Source: a virus. Taken from it: a stretch of DNA of 43,798 nt. Below the pieces are notes generated by a model that saw only the letters and a list, made by a program, of their open reading frames with translations, was not told where the DNA came from and searched no databases. Of the stretch, positions 7,249-16,068 are shown piece after piece (the first letter of the stretch is position 1; the number at the start of each line of letters is the position of its first letter). Made by a program: the position numbers and the translations under genes. The stretch covers positions 1 through 43,798 of IMG/VR virus record IMGVR_UViG_3300042502_000051, one strand, 5' to 3'.

Positions 7249-9186
7249 TTAATTATAATTAATTCCATCTACTGTGTAAATAGTTGTTATTGTACTATCT
7301 ATTGCCACATTAGATATGTCTAAAACTGTTGATTGTATTTCGCCCTTAACTATGTCAATAGTCATGTTCCCAGTCATATAATACTTTTCAGATACATTTA
7401 TTTGAGCAGGGTCAGTATCGTCAAACTTAATTATCGACCCCCCTGAAAATGTACCTTCCTCATTTTCCACACCAAATATATTAGAATCAATGTTTACTAA
7501 GTTTCTCCTATAAGCGTTTATGTACTCTTTCATTATTAATTGTGATAAACCTTGAAATATACCAGAACGATTAAATTTATACCAACCTGAAGCAACCGCA
7601 TATACACTATTATCTAATACTAAAATATTGCCTATTGCTAAATTATTAACATTTCTATCAATGCCATCTCCTAAATAAACAGGATAACCAAAAGGTAAAT
7701 CTAATTCTAATGTATATTGATTATCAGCAGTTAATATAGATGTTGTTCTAATACTTGATACTGGAGAGTTAAATGTTAAATTAAAATCCCCAACAGTTAT
7801 GGAACTAGAATAAGTTGGACTGTTAAACAACTCTATAAAATAAGATAATGTTCCACCAATAGGCAATGGAGGAGTAGTTATTGTAAATTTATTAGTAACA
7901 TTTTCATCAACTGCATCAATTAAATAATAATTTCCAGATGGCGCAACAGTAGCGTCTTGCCATATCTTATCTACGTTTAGATAGTAACTTGGAGCAAACA
8001 TTCCCGCACCTGTTATTTGTAGCCTAAATTGACCTCTTATTTTAGCTACATCTTGATTAAAGAAAGTAATTGAAATATCAATAGTATCATTTTTTAAACC
8101 ATCCATAGCTACTGGCAATATTGAAACATTAGATAAAGCACCAACAGACATAAGAAATTGATTACTTGATTCATTTGCCCTAGTTACTAATGTAACACCA
8201 GAAGATATAGTCCATAAAACAGGAACGCCACCAGATAATACTTTTAAATTGCTATTACCAATGTAATTAGGAGAATACTCTAATCTGTAATCTTGTACGA
8301 AATTATTGTACCCCTTTTTAAATATCTTTACTTGGGAGTTATCTACGAAATATAAACCAGTTGTATTGCCATTAAACGCTTCAACTGTTGTAACTATTGA
8401 TGCAAGTCCAGCAGTTGAGTAAGTACCATTTGCTAAATACTCTGTATAATAATAACTATCGGAAGCCATCTCATTGATAGCTACAATATTCCACTTATTA
8501 TTGGCTTGATATATTCTACAACCAAAAGACTTAATTATCTTAGTTAATACCTCTAAACAAGTTTGATAAGTACCATCATTATTTAAAAAATAATTATGTC
8601 TTAAGAAACCTTGATTAAATGGATCATTTGCAATATTTGCAGTTCTATTGCTCATATTTGATGAGTAGTAAGAACAAGCCGTGTATATGTTTAACCCTGT
8701 TTCAAATCCAATTTGATTAAGAGCAGTAACAAAGAAATCTAATATCTTAGTAGGAGTAAAATTAGAAACTATATTAGTTTCAACAAATGGATAAGGGAAA
8801 TAATCTAATATTCCTAAGCCATCAATGGCATCAAAAGATAATTCCTTTCTGCCTGTTGAAAAAGAGTATTGAACATTATCACTTAACGCCCATCCTGTCC
8901 ACTTATATACTCCGTCAATCTTTAATTTTACTAAATACTTTCTATCGTTTAGACTTACAAAGTTTGGTAAATTATTTTGGTCATCCGTTACATCCATAAC
9001 AACAGATAATTGACTCGCATAAATTGGCTCGTAAATATCATCTGATCTTGGGATATATTGTAACTGAACACTTACTCCATCATAATCTATTACACTAGCA
9101 ACCGCTTCATCAATATACATTTCAACTACTGAAGTAGTATCACTTAGAGTTGCGCTTGTTATTCTATATTTTAAATTATATGCCAT
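7249..9186 (-). CDS. Baseplate / tail-tip protein, Dit-Tal type region (A)
   Basis: A 645-residue beta-rich protein between tape measure and tube-like gene, where siphophages encode distal tail and tail-associated proteins. Visible features are a conserved N-terminal domain with a W-T-G-W-A-L-S-D-N-V-Q segment and FDAIDGLGIL, and a central NTTGLYFVDNSQ block, all shared with the 735-residue module B protein. No enzyme motif or membrane segment is seen. It likely forms the hub that carries the fibre. It ends without the ~85-residue C-terminal domain present in B. Assignment is by position and fold type. Confidence 0.7.
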   Translation of the reverse strand: MAYNLKYRITSATLSDTTSVVEMYIDEAVASVIDYDGVSVQLQYIPRSDDIYEPIYASQLSVVMDVTDDQNNLPNFVSLNDRKYLVKLKIDGVYKWTGWALSDNVQYSFSTGRKELSFDAIDGLGILDYFPYPFVETNIVSNFTPTKILDFFVTALNQIGFETGLNIYTACSYYSSNMSNRTANIANDPFNQGFLRHNYFLNNDGTYQTCLEVLTKIIKSFGCRIYQANNKWNIVAINEMASDSYYYTEYLANGTYSTAGLASIVTTVEAFNGNTTGLYFVDNSQVKIFKKGYNNFVQDYRLEYSPNYIGNSNLKVLSGGVPVLWTISSGVTLVTRANESSNQFLMSVGALSNVSILPVAMDGLKNDTIDISITFFNQDVAKIRGQFRLQITGAGMFAPSYYLNVDKIWQDATVAPSGNYYLIDAVDENVTNKFTITTPPLPIGGTLSYFIELFNSPTYSSSITVGDFNLTFNSPVSSIRTTSILTADNQYTLELDLPFGYPVYLGDGIDRNVNNLAIGNILVLDNSVYAVASGWYKFNRSGIFQGLSQLIMKEYINAYRRNLVNIDSNIFGVENEEGTFSGGSIIKFDDTDPAQINVSEKYYMTGNMTIDIVKGEIQSTVLDISNVAIDSTITTIYTVDGINYN

Positions 9187-9188
9187 AA

Positions 9189-11144
9189 TTATACACCTCT
9201 CCTTAGATTTAAAGCAGAATTTGAACGCTGCATTGCTAATACTAAATCTTGTCCTCGTAATACAAATTGACCATTTTGACCTCCACTTGTGCTATTCATT
9301 GAACCAGCATTAAATGAAGATTGCATTATGTTTCCAAGTTTGCTTAATGGTAACACCGCCTCGCTTTCAGCACCCTCTCCAATCACCGCTAATGTTGGAC
9401 CAGTTGCAATTCCACCATCTGCCAACCCAAGTAAACCTTTAAATATATCAAAAAAGCCTTTTCCACCACCAGCTGCACCACCACCTAATAAAGACATAAT
9501 ACCAGCAAATATTGCAGCTTGAACAACCATTTCTGCCATTTGTCGTAATAATCTAGTAAACATATCTCCTAAGGCTTGTGTAGCACTTTGACCTTGCTGC
9601 ATTGCATCATACATACCAAATAAAGCACTTGTAACAGTTGATGAAATTGTATAACCAAAATCTTCATACGCTCTAGTTAAATCTTCTATATCCTTTTTTT
9701 CTTTTTCATTTTTCTTTTCTACTTTCTTTTCACTAATACCAAGAAAGAAAGTTCCATATTTATTTCTAGCTTCTTCTAATCTTTTTTGACTTTCTGGATA
9801 TTTATCTTCTGGCGCAACCATTTTCGGTTCTTCATAAGAATCCAACATATTCTTAATGCCATTTTTGATAATTTGAGCATTTTTATCAAGTGTCATCTTA
9901 TCAAACTTCGGCAATAAGTTTTCAATCTTATTAGTAGCTTGTGTAGTATCTAATTCAGCTAATTTTTTTATATAATCTTCATAAATCTTATAAACATTAT
10001 CTAAGTATGTTTGTTGATCTATTATTCCTTTACTTCTTAAAACCTCTTGCGCTTTTAACGATTTATCAAAATCCTTAGTAATTTCAACAAAAGGGTCTTT
10101 TTTATCTTTTTTATCACCACCTTTACTATCTGGTGTTTCAATATTTGTTAGAGTATTAAGTAACTCTGCATTTTTAGTTTTTGCATTTGCAATCGTAACA
10201 TCTAATGATGCGAGTAAACCAGCATATTGGTTATTTATTCTTTTTCTTTCTTCTTTAGCTTTATTTTCATTATACCCAGCACTACCACCAAATGAAGTTT
10301 TTGCGTTCTTTAAATCTTGATCTCTTTGTGCTTCAATTTTTCTTCGTTCAGCATAAGCAGCAGATAAGATTTGTTGTGTATTCTTTTCTTTTCCAGCTGC
10401 ATCTTGTTGTATTGCAGCAACATTAACTAAATGTGTTAAATATGCCTTATCAGTTTTAATTGTAGCTGCTTGTATAGCTGCATTATCAGAATATAAAGAT
10501 TTTAATCGTTTAAGCGCTTCTTCTTGTCTTTTAACATCTCCTCCTGCAATAATATTAACTAAATTTAATCCAACAGTTCTATTTGATTGAGCTTCACCAA
10601 CTATTTTATAAATATCTTGATTTAACTTATTAAGTTCTTCTCTAAATTTCTTTAACTTTTCAGTTGGACCAATAAAAAATGCAGCTATTTCATCACTAAA
10701 TGTAACTGCCAAAGAAGATACAACACCTAAAGCAAGACCAATACCAGCTGGACCAACTAAACCAGCAGCCATTGATTTCAATGCTTCAGTTGCACTTCCA
10801 CTTTTAGTTTGTAATCTTTGAAATGATTCTAATAAAGGGTTTAAGTTATTCGCAATACCTATAAATCCATAAGGAGCATCTTGTGCAACCCTTGATAAAT
10901 TAGATAAGGCATTTGTAGCATCATTAGTTGGTTTTGCAACACCATTAATTCTTGAACTTAATGTACCAATAGAACCTTCAACACTAGCTATTTTTGTGTT
11001 TAACTTTTGTATTTCACCAACATCAGTTGATCTCTTTAATTTTGCTTGTAATTTACTAAGTAAATTTTCGGCTTTTTGCAATTCAGCAGATAAATCTTCA
11101 GTATTAGCACCAATATTTATTTCTATATCTAAAATGTCTGCCAT
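9189..11144 (-). CDS. Tail tape measure protein, 651 residues (A)
   Basis: Long and helical: an N-terminal coiled coil (about residues 5-75), a conserved block (NLSRVAQDAPYGFIGIANNL), a hydrophobic segment at GPAGIGLALGVVSSLAV, a Lys/Glu-rich central rod, a second hydrophobic segment (VVQAAIFAGIMSLLGGG) and the typical C-terminal LADGGIATGPTLAVIGEGAE. Tape measures set tail length at about 0.15 nm per residue, which predicts roughly 98 nm. It follows the G/GT chaperone gene by 5 nt. The ends match the 587-residue B protein closely while the centre does not. Confidence 0.93.
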   Translation of the reverse strand: MADILDIEINIGANTEDLSAELQKAENLLSKLQAKLKRSTDVGEIQKLNTKIASVEGSIGTLSSRINGVAKPTNDATNALSNLSRVAQDAPYGFIGIANNLNPLLESFQRLQTKSGSATEALKSMAAGLVGPAGIGLALGVVSSLAVTFSDEIAAFFIGPTEKLKKFREELNKLNQDIYKIVGEAQSNRTVGLNLVNIIAGGDVKRQEEALKRLKSLYSDNAAIQAATIKTDKAYLTHLVNVAAIQQDAAGKEKNTQQILSAAYAERRKIEAQRDQDLKNAKTSFGGSAGYNENKAKEERKRINNQYAGLLASLDVTIANAKTKNAELLNTLTNIETPDSKGGDKKDKKDPFVEITKDFDKSLKAQEVLRSKGIIDQQTYLDNVYKIYEDYIKKLAELDTTQATNKIENLLPKFDKMTLDKNAQIIKNGIKNMLDSYEEPKMVAPEDKYPESQKRLEEARNKYGTFFLGISEKKVEKKNEKEKKDIEDLTRAYEDFGYTISSTVTSALFGMYDAMQQGQSATQALGDMFTRLLRQMAEMVVQAAIFAGIMSLLGGGAAGGGKGFFDIFKGLLGLADGGIATGPTLAVIGEGAESEAVLPLSKLGNIMQSSFNAGSMNSTSGGQNGQFVLRGQDLVLAMQRSNSALNLRRGV

Positions 11145-11149
11145 CTTTA

Positions 11150-11470
11150 TTAATTTACTCCGTACAATTTAAGTGTTCTTGCTAGTTGTTCATCAGTTAT
11201 CAACACTCTTTCCTCATCAACATCTGCATCATCCAAATCTGGAATACTCCAAAAAGCCTTCATACTTTTAGGAGTTTTCTCGGTAGTGGAACTTAGATAT
11301 ACAATATAGGCAAGGTTTCTAGTCCTTGCCCATTCGTTTAACTCGTTTCTTTCCTTACCTAAAACGATAATGGAAAAGTCCTTCCAAGTCATATCCCAAA
11401 ATTCATTTGGTCGTATTCCGCACTCCGCAGCTTTAACTAGAATATCATCCCAGCTTAGCTTTGTTAGGCT
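11150..11470 (-). CDS. T part of G/GT tail assembly chaperone, reached by frame change (A)
   Basis: A 106-codon frame from the poly-A run to 11150, opening SLTKLSWDDILVKAAECGIR. It has no ATG until residue 28 (MTWKDFSII), so a separate start would lose the conserved first part. It lies in the +1 (equivalently -2) frame relative to the G gene and would give a ~223-residue G-T fusion. In siphophages such a fusion binds the tape measure and recruits tube subunits; G alone is made in excess. The same arrangement and frame relation hold in module B. Confidence 0.8.
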   Translation of the reverse strand, partial: SLTKLSWDDILVKAAECGIRPNEFWDMTWKDFSIIVLGKERNELNEWARTRNLAYIVYLSSTTEKTPKSMKAFWSIPDLDDADVDEERVLITDEQLARTLKLYGVN

Positions 11471-11819
11471 TTTTTTTTTCTTCTTCCTTCTTTACACCTG
11501 TAATGGTGTGGACTGTATTCTCAACGATATATTTTATGTAGTCAATAATTTGACCTTCTTCGCTAAAAATAGACCCCACTTCATCAATCCAATCACAAGC
11601 ATCATCAATAGTGTACTCAACCTCTTGTTTATTACTTACACAAGCAGATTTGTAACCAATGTAAACAAGCTGGACTATTATGTCTAAACTTGTTTGAGCC
11701 GTTGAAAGAACTTTAAAGTACTCATCAATACCGATATTGTTTTGTTTAGTAAACTCACGCATTGCCCAAGTACCCCACTTTAGGTGGATTGTGTTGTTGT
11801 TAGTCTTTAATTCGAACAT
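11445..11819 (-). CDS. Tail assembly chaperone G protein (A)
   Basis: A 124-residue protein between tail tube and tape measure, the usual place of the G chaperone. It begins MFELKTNNNTIHLKWGTWAM and ends in a Lys/Glu-rich tail (KKEEEKKKPNKAKLG) that is the slippage region. The overlapping T frame follows. It should bind the tape measure during tail assembly and be absent from virions. It is nearly identical to module B (41,163-41,537). The family is assigned by context, size and the frameshift architecture. Confidence 0.8.
   Translation of the reverse strand: MFELKTNNNTIHLKWGTWAMREFTKQNNIGIDEYFKVLSTAQTSLDIIVQLVYIGYKSACVSNKQEVEYTIDDACDWIDEVGSIFSEEGQIIDYIKYIVENTVHTITGVKKEEEKKKPNKAKLG
11470..11479 (-). 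promoter_or_regulatory. A10 slippage site for G/GT frame change (A)
   Basis: The mRNA-sense strand carries ten A in a row between GAAGAAG and GCC at the end of the G gene. The run is exactly ten in module B too. Reading into the T frame needs a net +1 change (one A skipped, or -2). Long A runs permit both RNA-polymerase and tRNA-Lys slippage. Confidence 0.75.
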
Positions 11820-11833
11820 AGTTTTTTATTTTA

Positions 11834-12289
11834 TTATACTGGTACTTCAGTTTGAGCAATAGGTGGTACACTTACTACGAAAGTTGCAGTAAATTTAACA
11901 TCATCTTTATCAGCAGCATTAACATTAAAGTTGCTAATAAATACTAAACTTGTAGGAGTTCCACCATAATAAACATCACCTGCTACTGGAGTTGCTCTAC
12001 CCATCTTAATTGCAAATAAAGTCTTTGCAGCGTGAGCATCGTATAATTGTTGGTAACTATCTTTAGATGGAGTTCCTGTTTCATCAATCGCAAAACCTTC
12101 ACACTCAAAAGATTGATTGAATGAAGGACTTGGAGTGTACTGATCTCCACATTTAGAAGTTGCATCAATCGTTCCTAAAGTTGATGTCAAAGAGTTGGTA
12201 GTCAAACAAGCAACAGGCTTGTATGTTCCGTCATTGTTAATGTCAGCTAAGAGGATATAATCTCTTGCGCTTACTTTTGTTTCTGCCAT
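11834..12289 (-). CDS. Major tail tube protein (A)
   Basis: A 151-residue protein beginning MAETKVSARDYILLADINND, then TSTLGTIDATSKCGDQ, SFECEGFAIDETG, a helix with YQQLYDAHAAKTLFAI, and a terminal strand KDDVKFTATFVVSVPP. This order (strand pair, long loop, helix, closing strands) is that of the siphophage tube fold. It is placed between the tail terminator and the G chaperone. Size is within the usual 130-200 residues. It is close to the B copy (149 residues). Confidence 0.8.
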   Translation of the reverse strand: MAETKVSARDYILLADINNDGTYKPVACLTTNSLTSTLGTIDATSKCGDQYTPSPSFNQSFECEGFAIDETGTPSKDSYQQLYDAHAAKTLFAIKMGRATPVAGDVYYGGTPTSLVFISNFNVNAADKDDVKFTATFVVSVPPIAQTEVPV

Positions 12290-12300
12290 TTTATTTTATT

Positions 12301-12708
12301 TTAATTTTGAGTTATGGTTATATTATATGTTATTAATACTCTAAAAACATTATCTAAAGGGTTTAAGCCGTCTAAGTTTCTTACACTTTCAACACTTAAA
12401 CTTGATGCAGTGAATCCGTTTGCCAATGTTATATTGGTGTCCGAATTTATTGCGTTCAAGACTAAATCGCTTATAGCTTCAGCACGTTTATAACCAAAGT
12501 TAGCATTTTTTGTAATAATATCAACTGTGATGCTAATACTATTTGTATAACCTGCTTTGCCTTGATCTTGGCTTGATGTTCTACCTGTCATAACAATATA
12601 CTCATCACCAGCACCTTCAGGAGCAAAACCATCATATACAACCAATCCACTTGCACTTGTCAAGTTAGTATAAAACCACTTCTTTATCTCAATATTAGGA
12701 TTTAACAT
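12301..12708 (-). CDS. Tail terminator / tail completion protein (A)
   Basis: A 135-residue protein starting MLNPNIEIKKWFYTNLTSAS, followed by strands and a helix with GYKRAEAISDLVLNAIN, ending VFRVLITYNITITQN. This resembles DUF3168 / SPP1 gp17-like proteins that cap the tail tube and join it to the head. It overlaps the upstream connector-like gene by 14 nt. The position just before the tube protein supports the call. Family assignment is from pattern and order. Confidence 0.7.
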   Translation of the reverse strand: MLNPNIEIKKWFYTNLTSASGLVVYDGFAPEGAGDEYIVMTGRTSSQDQGKAGYTNSISITVDIITKNANFGYKRAEAISDLVLNAINSDTNITLANGFTASSLSVESVRNLDGLNPLDNVFRVLITYNITITQN

Positions 12709-13237
12709 TCTTCAATACGTTTAATATGTTCTTAATCAATTTAGGCTTTTCTGTTTCAAAAGCTGGTATTAAAAATGGTTGCGGTCGCATACCTTTTCTT
12801 AATATGTTAATAGCTATTGCATAAGCAATCGACTTATCGTTACCTCCACCAATTCCCTTTCTTTTTACCCATAATGTCAAAGCCTGAACCATATCTTTAA
12901 AAGTACCATCCTTTTTGCCTCTAAAACCACTTGCTAATTCCTCAAATCCTTTTGGAATTGAAACCTTTCCACCTGTTCCAAATTCTACATAAGGAGCATA
13001 AGAAGCACTTGCGCCAACAGTAAAAACAAATCCTTTTTCTACATTTTGCTCTTTTAAGTAAATACTATTCCTTAATTGACCAAAGTTTACAGGCGCTAAT
13101 CTTTTTGCTCCTGATTGTATATTTAAAGCTGATGCATTTACTTCATCCTTAACATCTTGCTGAACTTTAGCATCTAAAGTATCAAGTTTCTTAAGAACAT
13201 CTGATAAATTACCTATGTCAAATGTAAAACTTGGCAT
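12695..13237 (-). CDS. HK97 gp10-like head-tail component (A)
   Basis: A 180-residue protein with the hallmark of the HK97 gp10 family: a helical start with VNASALNIQSGAKRLAPV, then LRNSIYLKE, and the strand PYVEFGTGG followed by RPQPFLIPAF near the end. It acts at the head-tail joint or early tail. A ~35-residue segment (about 113-150, containing LWVKRKGIGGGNDKS) is absent from the module B copy. The gene overlaps its downstream neighbour by 14 nt, and its start abuts the stop of the adaptor gene. Confidence 0.85.
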   Translation of the reverse strand: MPSFTFDIGNLSDVLKKLDTLDAKVQQDVKDEVNASALNIQSGAKRLAPVNFGQLRNSIYLKEQNVEKGFVFTVGASASYAPYVEFGTGGKVSIPKGFEELASGFRGKKDGTFKDMVQALTLWVKRKGIGGGNDKSIAYAIAINILRKGMRPQPFLIPAFETEKPKLIKNILNVLKNVKS

Positions 13238-13578
13238 TATCTATAAATTATTAACTCCAAGAACCTATTTTGGTTCTCTACGTTTTTAATTGAATGTATC
13301 GTATATCTTGAACCTTCAACATCAACCTCGTAGGAATCGTTTATGTTAACACCAAAACGAATATAGAGCCTGTTCCTTTGGTCAAATTGTAATTCTGACT
13401 GATCTATCTCACGAACTTGATTATCTGGTCTTAAATCGCCCCAAACAGTCGTTTGTAGGGCAAATATCGTAGTGAACCCACCTTGACCATCACTTGTCCT
13501 TGTTGGAGCATAGATTAAGACCTCACGAGTCATCGTGTTGGCATCTACGTAATTTGCTTTCGCTTTTCCTAACTTCAT
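13237..13578 (-). CDS. Head closure / head-tail joining protein (A)
   Basis: A 113-residue protein of the phage head-tail joining type: MKLGKAKANYVD, REVLIYAPTRTSDGQGGF, TTVWGDLRPDNQVRE, RNRLYIRFGV and YTIHSIKNVENQNRFLELII. The IYAPTRTSDGQGG and NRFLELII parts are typical of SPP1 gp16-like stoppers. A longer frame exists upstream, but the ATG at 13578 is chosen because it gives exactly the length of the B copy (42,845-43,186) and avoids overlap with the connector gene, which ends 1 nt before. Confidence 0.85.
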   Translation of the reverse strand: MKLGKAKANYVDANTMTREVLIYAPTRTSDGQGGFTTIFALQTTVWGDLRPDNQVREIDQSELQFDQRNRLYIRFGVNINDSYEVDVEGSRYTIHSIKNVENQNRFLELIIYR

Positions 13579-13579
13579 A

Positions 13580-14122
13580 TTATAAAATTGGGGATATTCT
13601 AGTCCATCTTTGACACGCTTTCCAAGACTTCTCACAAATACCTGAATCGCCATCTAATCCTCTATTCTCGTAATCGTAGCTGATTTGGTCTAATATAGCT
13701 AACTTAAGGTCTTTAGGGATAGTTGTATAACCAGCCTCATAAGTAGCTTTAAAATTGGCATATCTTGGGAATACTAACTTAGGGAACTCATTGCCTATTA
13801 ATTGTAGGTTTGTTCCTGTAATCTCTAAACCATCTTGCTCCATATCAAACAACTCAAACGTATCAATATCAACTGGACCGAAAGGAATATCAAAGTTGCC
13901 ACTAATATTGTTGAAATATGTAGTGATGTCTTTTGGTATTAAACTCAATCCTGTTGCGACTTCGATAGCTTCTCTTGCTTGTGTAATCATCAATGTAATC
14001 AAGGTATCTTCAGCACTTGTTGTAACACGGCAGTATAATTTTGCCTCTGCTAAAGTAACTGGCTCTACTATTGGTGCGATAGGAACTGCACTAAAGTCAT
14101 TAATATAATTAGAATAAGACAT
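13580..14122 (-). CDS. gp6-like head-tail connector (A)
   Basis: A 180-residue protein with the gp6/YqbG connector signature: EPVTLAEAKLYCRVTTSAEDTLI, then TQAREAIEVATGL, a central beta part, and the helical tail TTIPKDLKLAILDQISYDYENRG. It forms the ring beneath the portal. It is the first gene of the connector-tail-lysis transcript, 13 nt after a promoter-like element and just past the capsid terminator, with an AGGAT ribosome site. The B copy (43,188-43,730) is nearly identical. Confidence 0.9.
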   Translation of the reverse strand: MSYSNYINDFSAVPIAPIVEPVTLAEAKLYCRVTTSAEDTLITLMITQAREAIEVATGLSLIPKDITTYFNNISGNFDIPFGPVDIDTFELFDMEQDGLEITGTNLQLIGNEFPKLVFPRYANFKATYEAGYTTIPKDLKLAILDQISYDYENRGLDGDSGICEKSWKACQRWTRISPIL

Positions 14123-14134
14123 ATCCTTTTTTTA

Positions 14135-14142
14135 CAAAATTA
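14135..14142 (-). promoter_or_regulatory. Candidate promoter of connector-tail module (A)
   Basis: TAATTTTG on the minus strand (fits TAnnTTTG), 13 nt before the ATG at 14122 and just after a terminator. The whole spacer, including this element and AAAAAAAGGAT before the ATG, is base-for-base kept in module B, which argues for function. Confidence 0.5.
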
Positions 14143-14158
14143 CTTAATTTATTCCAAT

Positions 14159-14185
14159 AAAAAACCCCCACCGAATTGGCAGGGG
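14159..14185 (-). terminator. Rho-independent terminator after major capsid gene (A)
   Basis: Minus-strand stem CCCCTGCC / GGTGGGGG (8 bp, two wobbles) with loop AATTC, followed by six T. It lies 24 nt after the capsid stop and separates capsid from connector transcription. In B the 5' arm reads CCCCTACC, turning a G-U wobble into an A-U pair. Confidence 0.85.
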
Positions 14186-14208
14186 TTATTATTTACTAAT
14201 CCTTAGAA

Positions 14209-15300
14209 CTATACGTTACCCATATCAGCAAAGATTGCAGATGTAGTCAACATTAAGTTGATGTCTTCGTAACACTCAATACGAGCAGTTACCAAGTTCT
14301 TTTGGAAGTTATCTCCATTCTCATAAGAGAACTCGATAGCTAAACCTTCAACTTCAACTCTCTCTAAGTAGCTATTATCGAAGATCAATACTTTGTCATC
14401 AGTTACCCAAGATGCAGATACAACTGGAACACCCCAGATTGTGATACCACCATTAGGGTTTACGATAACACTACCAGCACCAGCATAGTAACCAGCAGCA
14501 ATAGTTGCTTTCAATAAGCGACCCATTTGTTGTTGAGATACTAAAGCATAAGAAGGTACAAAGTTTGCAGCCTTTTGGTTACCGATATAATCTACTAATT
14601 GTAACAAATCGTTAGTTTCAGCAGTTGTAGTTGAACCTGTTGCAGCAGCAGATACAGTAGAGAAGAATGCAGCGTTCTCAGCCTTAAAGAAATCTCTTTG
14701 TAACATTCTCGGTAAAGTTTGAGTCAAGAAAGGTAAAGACTTCAACATTTGCTTAGAGAAAGTAGAGAAACCAGCAAGGTAGTCGTTTACAACTTTAACT
14801 TCAGTTAAAGAGTAGTTGTTCTCACCTTTATCAGAACCTTCAGTTTGAGCAGCGATGTTGTTAGTTAAACCAGCGTTCTCACGATAGTAAACATACAATC
14901 CAGTTTCGCTTCTAACAGTAGGGATCAAATCTCTAAAGTTTAAACTTTGAGAAGGTTGGATAGCTGGGTTTGGAGCATAAGTTGCTTGAGAATCACCAGT
15001 TAAGTTTCCACTTAAAGTCATTGTCTTAACATCAGATAAGTCTAAACGGAATTTTCCGCTATTCTTTAAAGACTTCTCCATTGCTTCAAAATTACCATCT
15101 AATTTCTCCATGATAACTTCATCCATAAATTTAACTTCTTTCTTAGCTGCTTTCTTTTGTGTAGCTAATTGTCCGTCGATTTGCTTTTGTAACTCGTCTT
15201 TTACAACAGTTACTTGTGCAGCCACCTCTTTGATTTGGGCTTCTGCATTAGCTTGGAAACCTTTAAGGTTCTCAGCCATTTCATTGATTAAATTTTCCAT
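14209..15300 (-). CDS. Major capsid protein, HK97 fold
   Basis: A 363-residue protein. The first ~85 residues are helical and charged (coiled coil, AEAQIKEVAAQVTVVKDELQ) like the scaffolding delta domain of HK97-type capsids, which the upstream protease would remove. The rest has the HK97 pattern: an N-arm, the E-loop region (GLYVYYRENAG), the spine helix (FLTQTLPRMLQRDFFKAENAAFF), and the A-domain run PSYALVSQQQMGRLL, IWGVPVVSASWVTDDKVLIFD with its closing ARIECYEDINL. It lies between protease and terminator. Only one copy is visible; a B copy, if any, would lie past the right edge. Confidence 0.95.
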   Translation of the reverse strand: MENLINEMAENLKGFQANAEAQIKEVAAQVTVVKDELQKQIDGQLATQKKAAKKEVKFMDEVIMEKLDGNFEAMEKSLKNSGKFRLDLSDVKTMTLSGNLTGDSQATYAPNPAIQPSQSLNFRDLIPTVRSETGLYVYYRENAGLTNNIAAQTEGSDKGENNYSLTEVKVVNDYLAGFSTFSKQMLKSLPFLTQTLPRMLQRDFFKAENAAFFSTVSAAATGSTTTAETNDLLQLVDYIGNQKAANFVPSYALVSQQQMGRLLKATIAAGYYAGAGSVIVNPNGGITIWGVPVVSASWVTDDKVLIFDNSYLERVEVEGLAIEFSYENGDNFQKNLVTARIECYEDINLMLTTSAIFADMGNV

Positions 15301-15302
15301 TT

Positions 15303-16046
15303 TTACTTTTTAAATAGATTGTTAAATTGCTTAATTGCCTTTAATACTTCCTCGTTATTCTTTTCTTCTACCACTGGTGTCGGCTCAACTGATGGCTCGG
15401 GTTGAGTGATTGTTTCAGTAATCTCCAAAGTTAATAACTCGGCTTGTATTTGTTTTATTTGAATCTCCATCAAAGCAAAGGTGTCATCTGTGAATGTACC
15501 ACCTCTAAATGCCTTGATTAAGTTTTCTAATCTTATTGATAAATTTTCTTTTGTTTCTTTAAACTCTCCCTTGAAACCCAACATTGGTGTTTCTGGATTA
15601 GCACCCCAAAGAACCGCAGAACCTTCGTATAGTTTTAATTCCGTGATAGTACGCACACCAGTCTTTTGGTTTACATCCGACTTTAACGTACTAAAACCGA
15701 TTGAGTGTTGATTGATTAAACCAGCTTCATATAACTTGATAGCATCTTCGCCACATTCAGTTTCTATTAAGTCAGTAACCGCAACAAGCATATCGCCTTC
15801 TATGTATAACTCTTTAGGCTTCCCTAAAGTGTGTGCCATATCAGCTTTGTGATCTACTAAAGACCAAATCATATTTTTGCCTTTTGGTCCACGTTCTTTG
15901 ATAGTCTTGGTAAACGCTTCAGCAACGATAATATCATTGTCTAAATCTACGTTTCCAATCCTTGACCAACACGCTTTTACTGTTCTTGATTCTGGCTCTA
16001 TATCCAAAATCATATCATTGTAGCTTTTGTTTTCAATCTTACTCAT
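15303..16046 (-). CDS. Prohead maturation protease, S78/U35 type
   Basis: A 247-residue protein. The catalytic pattern of HK97-type prohead proteases is present: His66 in WSLVDHKADM and Ser115 in NQHSIGF, followed by the ITELKLYEGSAVLWGANP block. Residues after ~165 form a charged, partly coiled extension (TFALMEIQIKQIQAEL, Glu/Pro-rich linker, EEVLKAIKQFNNLFKK) that may have scaffolding functions. It stands 2 nt upstream of the capsid gene, whose delta domain is its likely target. Confidence 0.92.
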   Translation of the reverse strand: MSKIENKSYNDMILDIEPESRTVKACWSRIGNVDLDNDIIVAEAFTKTIKERGPKGKNMIWSLVDHKADMAHTLGKPKELYIEGDMLVAVTDLIETECGEDAIKLYEAGLINQHSIGFSTLKSDVNQKTGVRTITELKLYEGSAVLWGANPETPMLGFKGEFKETKENLSIRLENLIKAFRGGTFTDDTFALMEIQIKQIQAELLTLEITETITQPEPSVEPTPVVEEKNNEEVLKAIKQFNNLFKK

Positions 16047-16068
16047 ATAACAAAGTTATTAATTTTTT

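Noticed and set aside
13579-13653. 25-residue extension of the module A head closure protein
   Set aside because: It overlaps the connector gene and has no counterpart in module B, where the shorter start is the only one.
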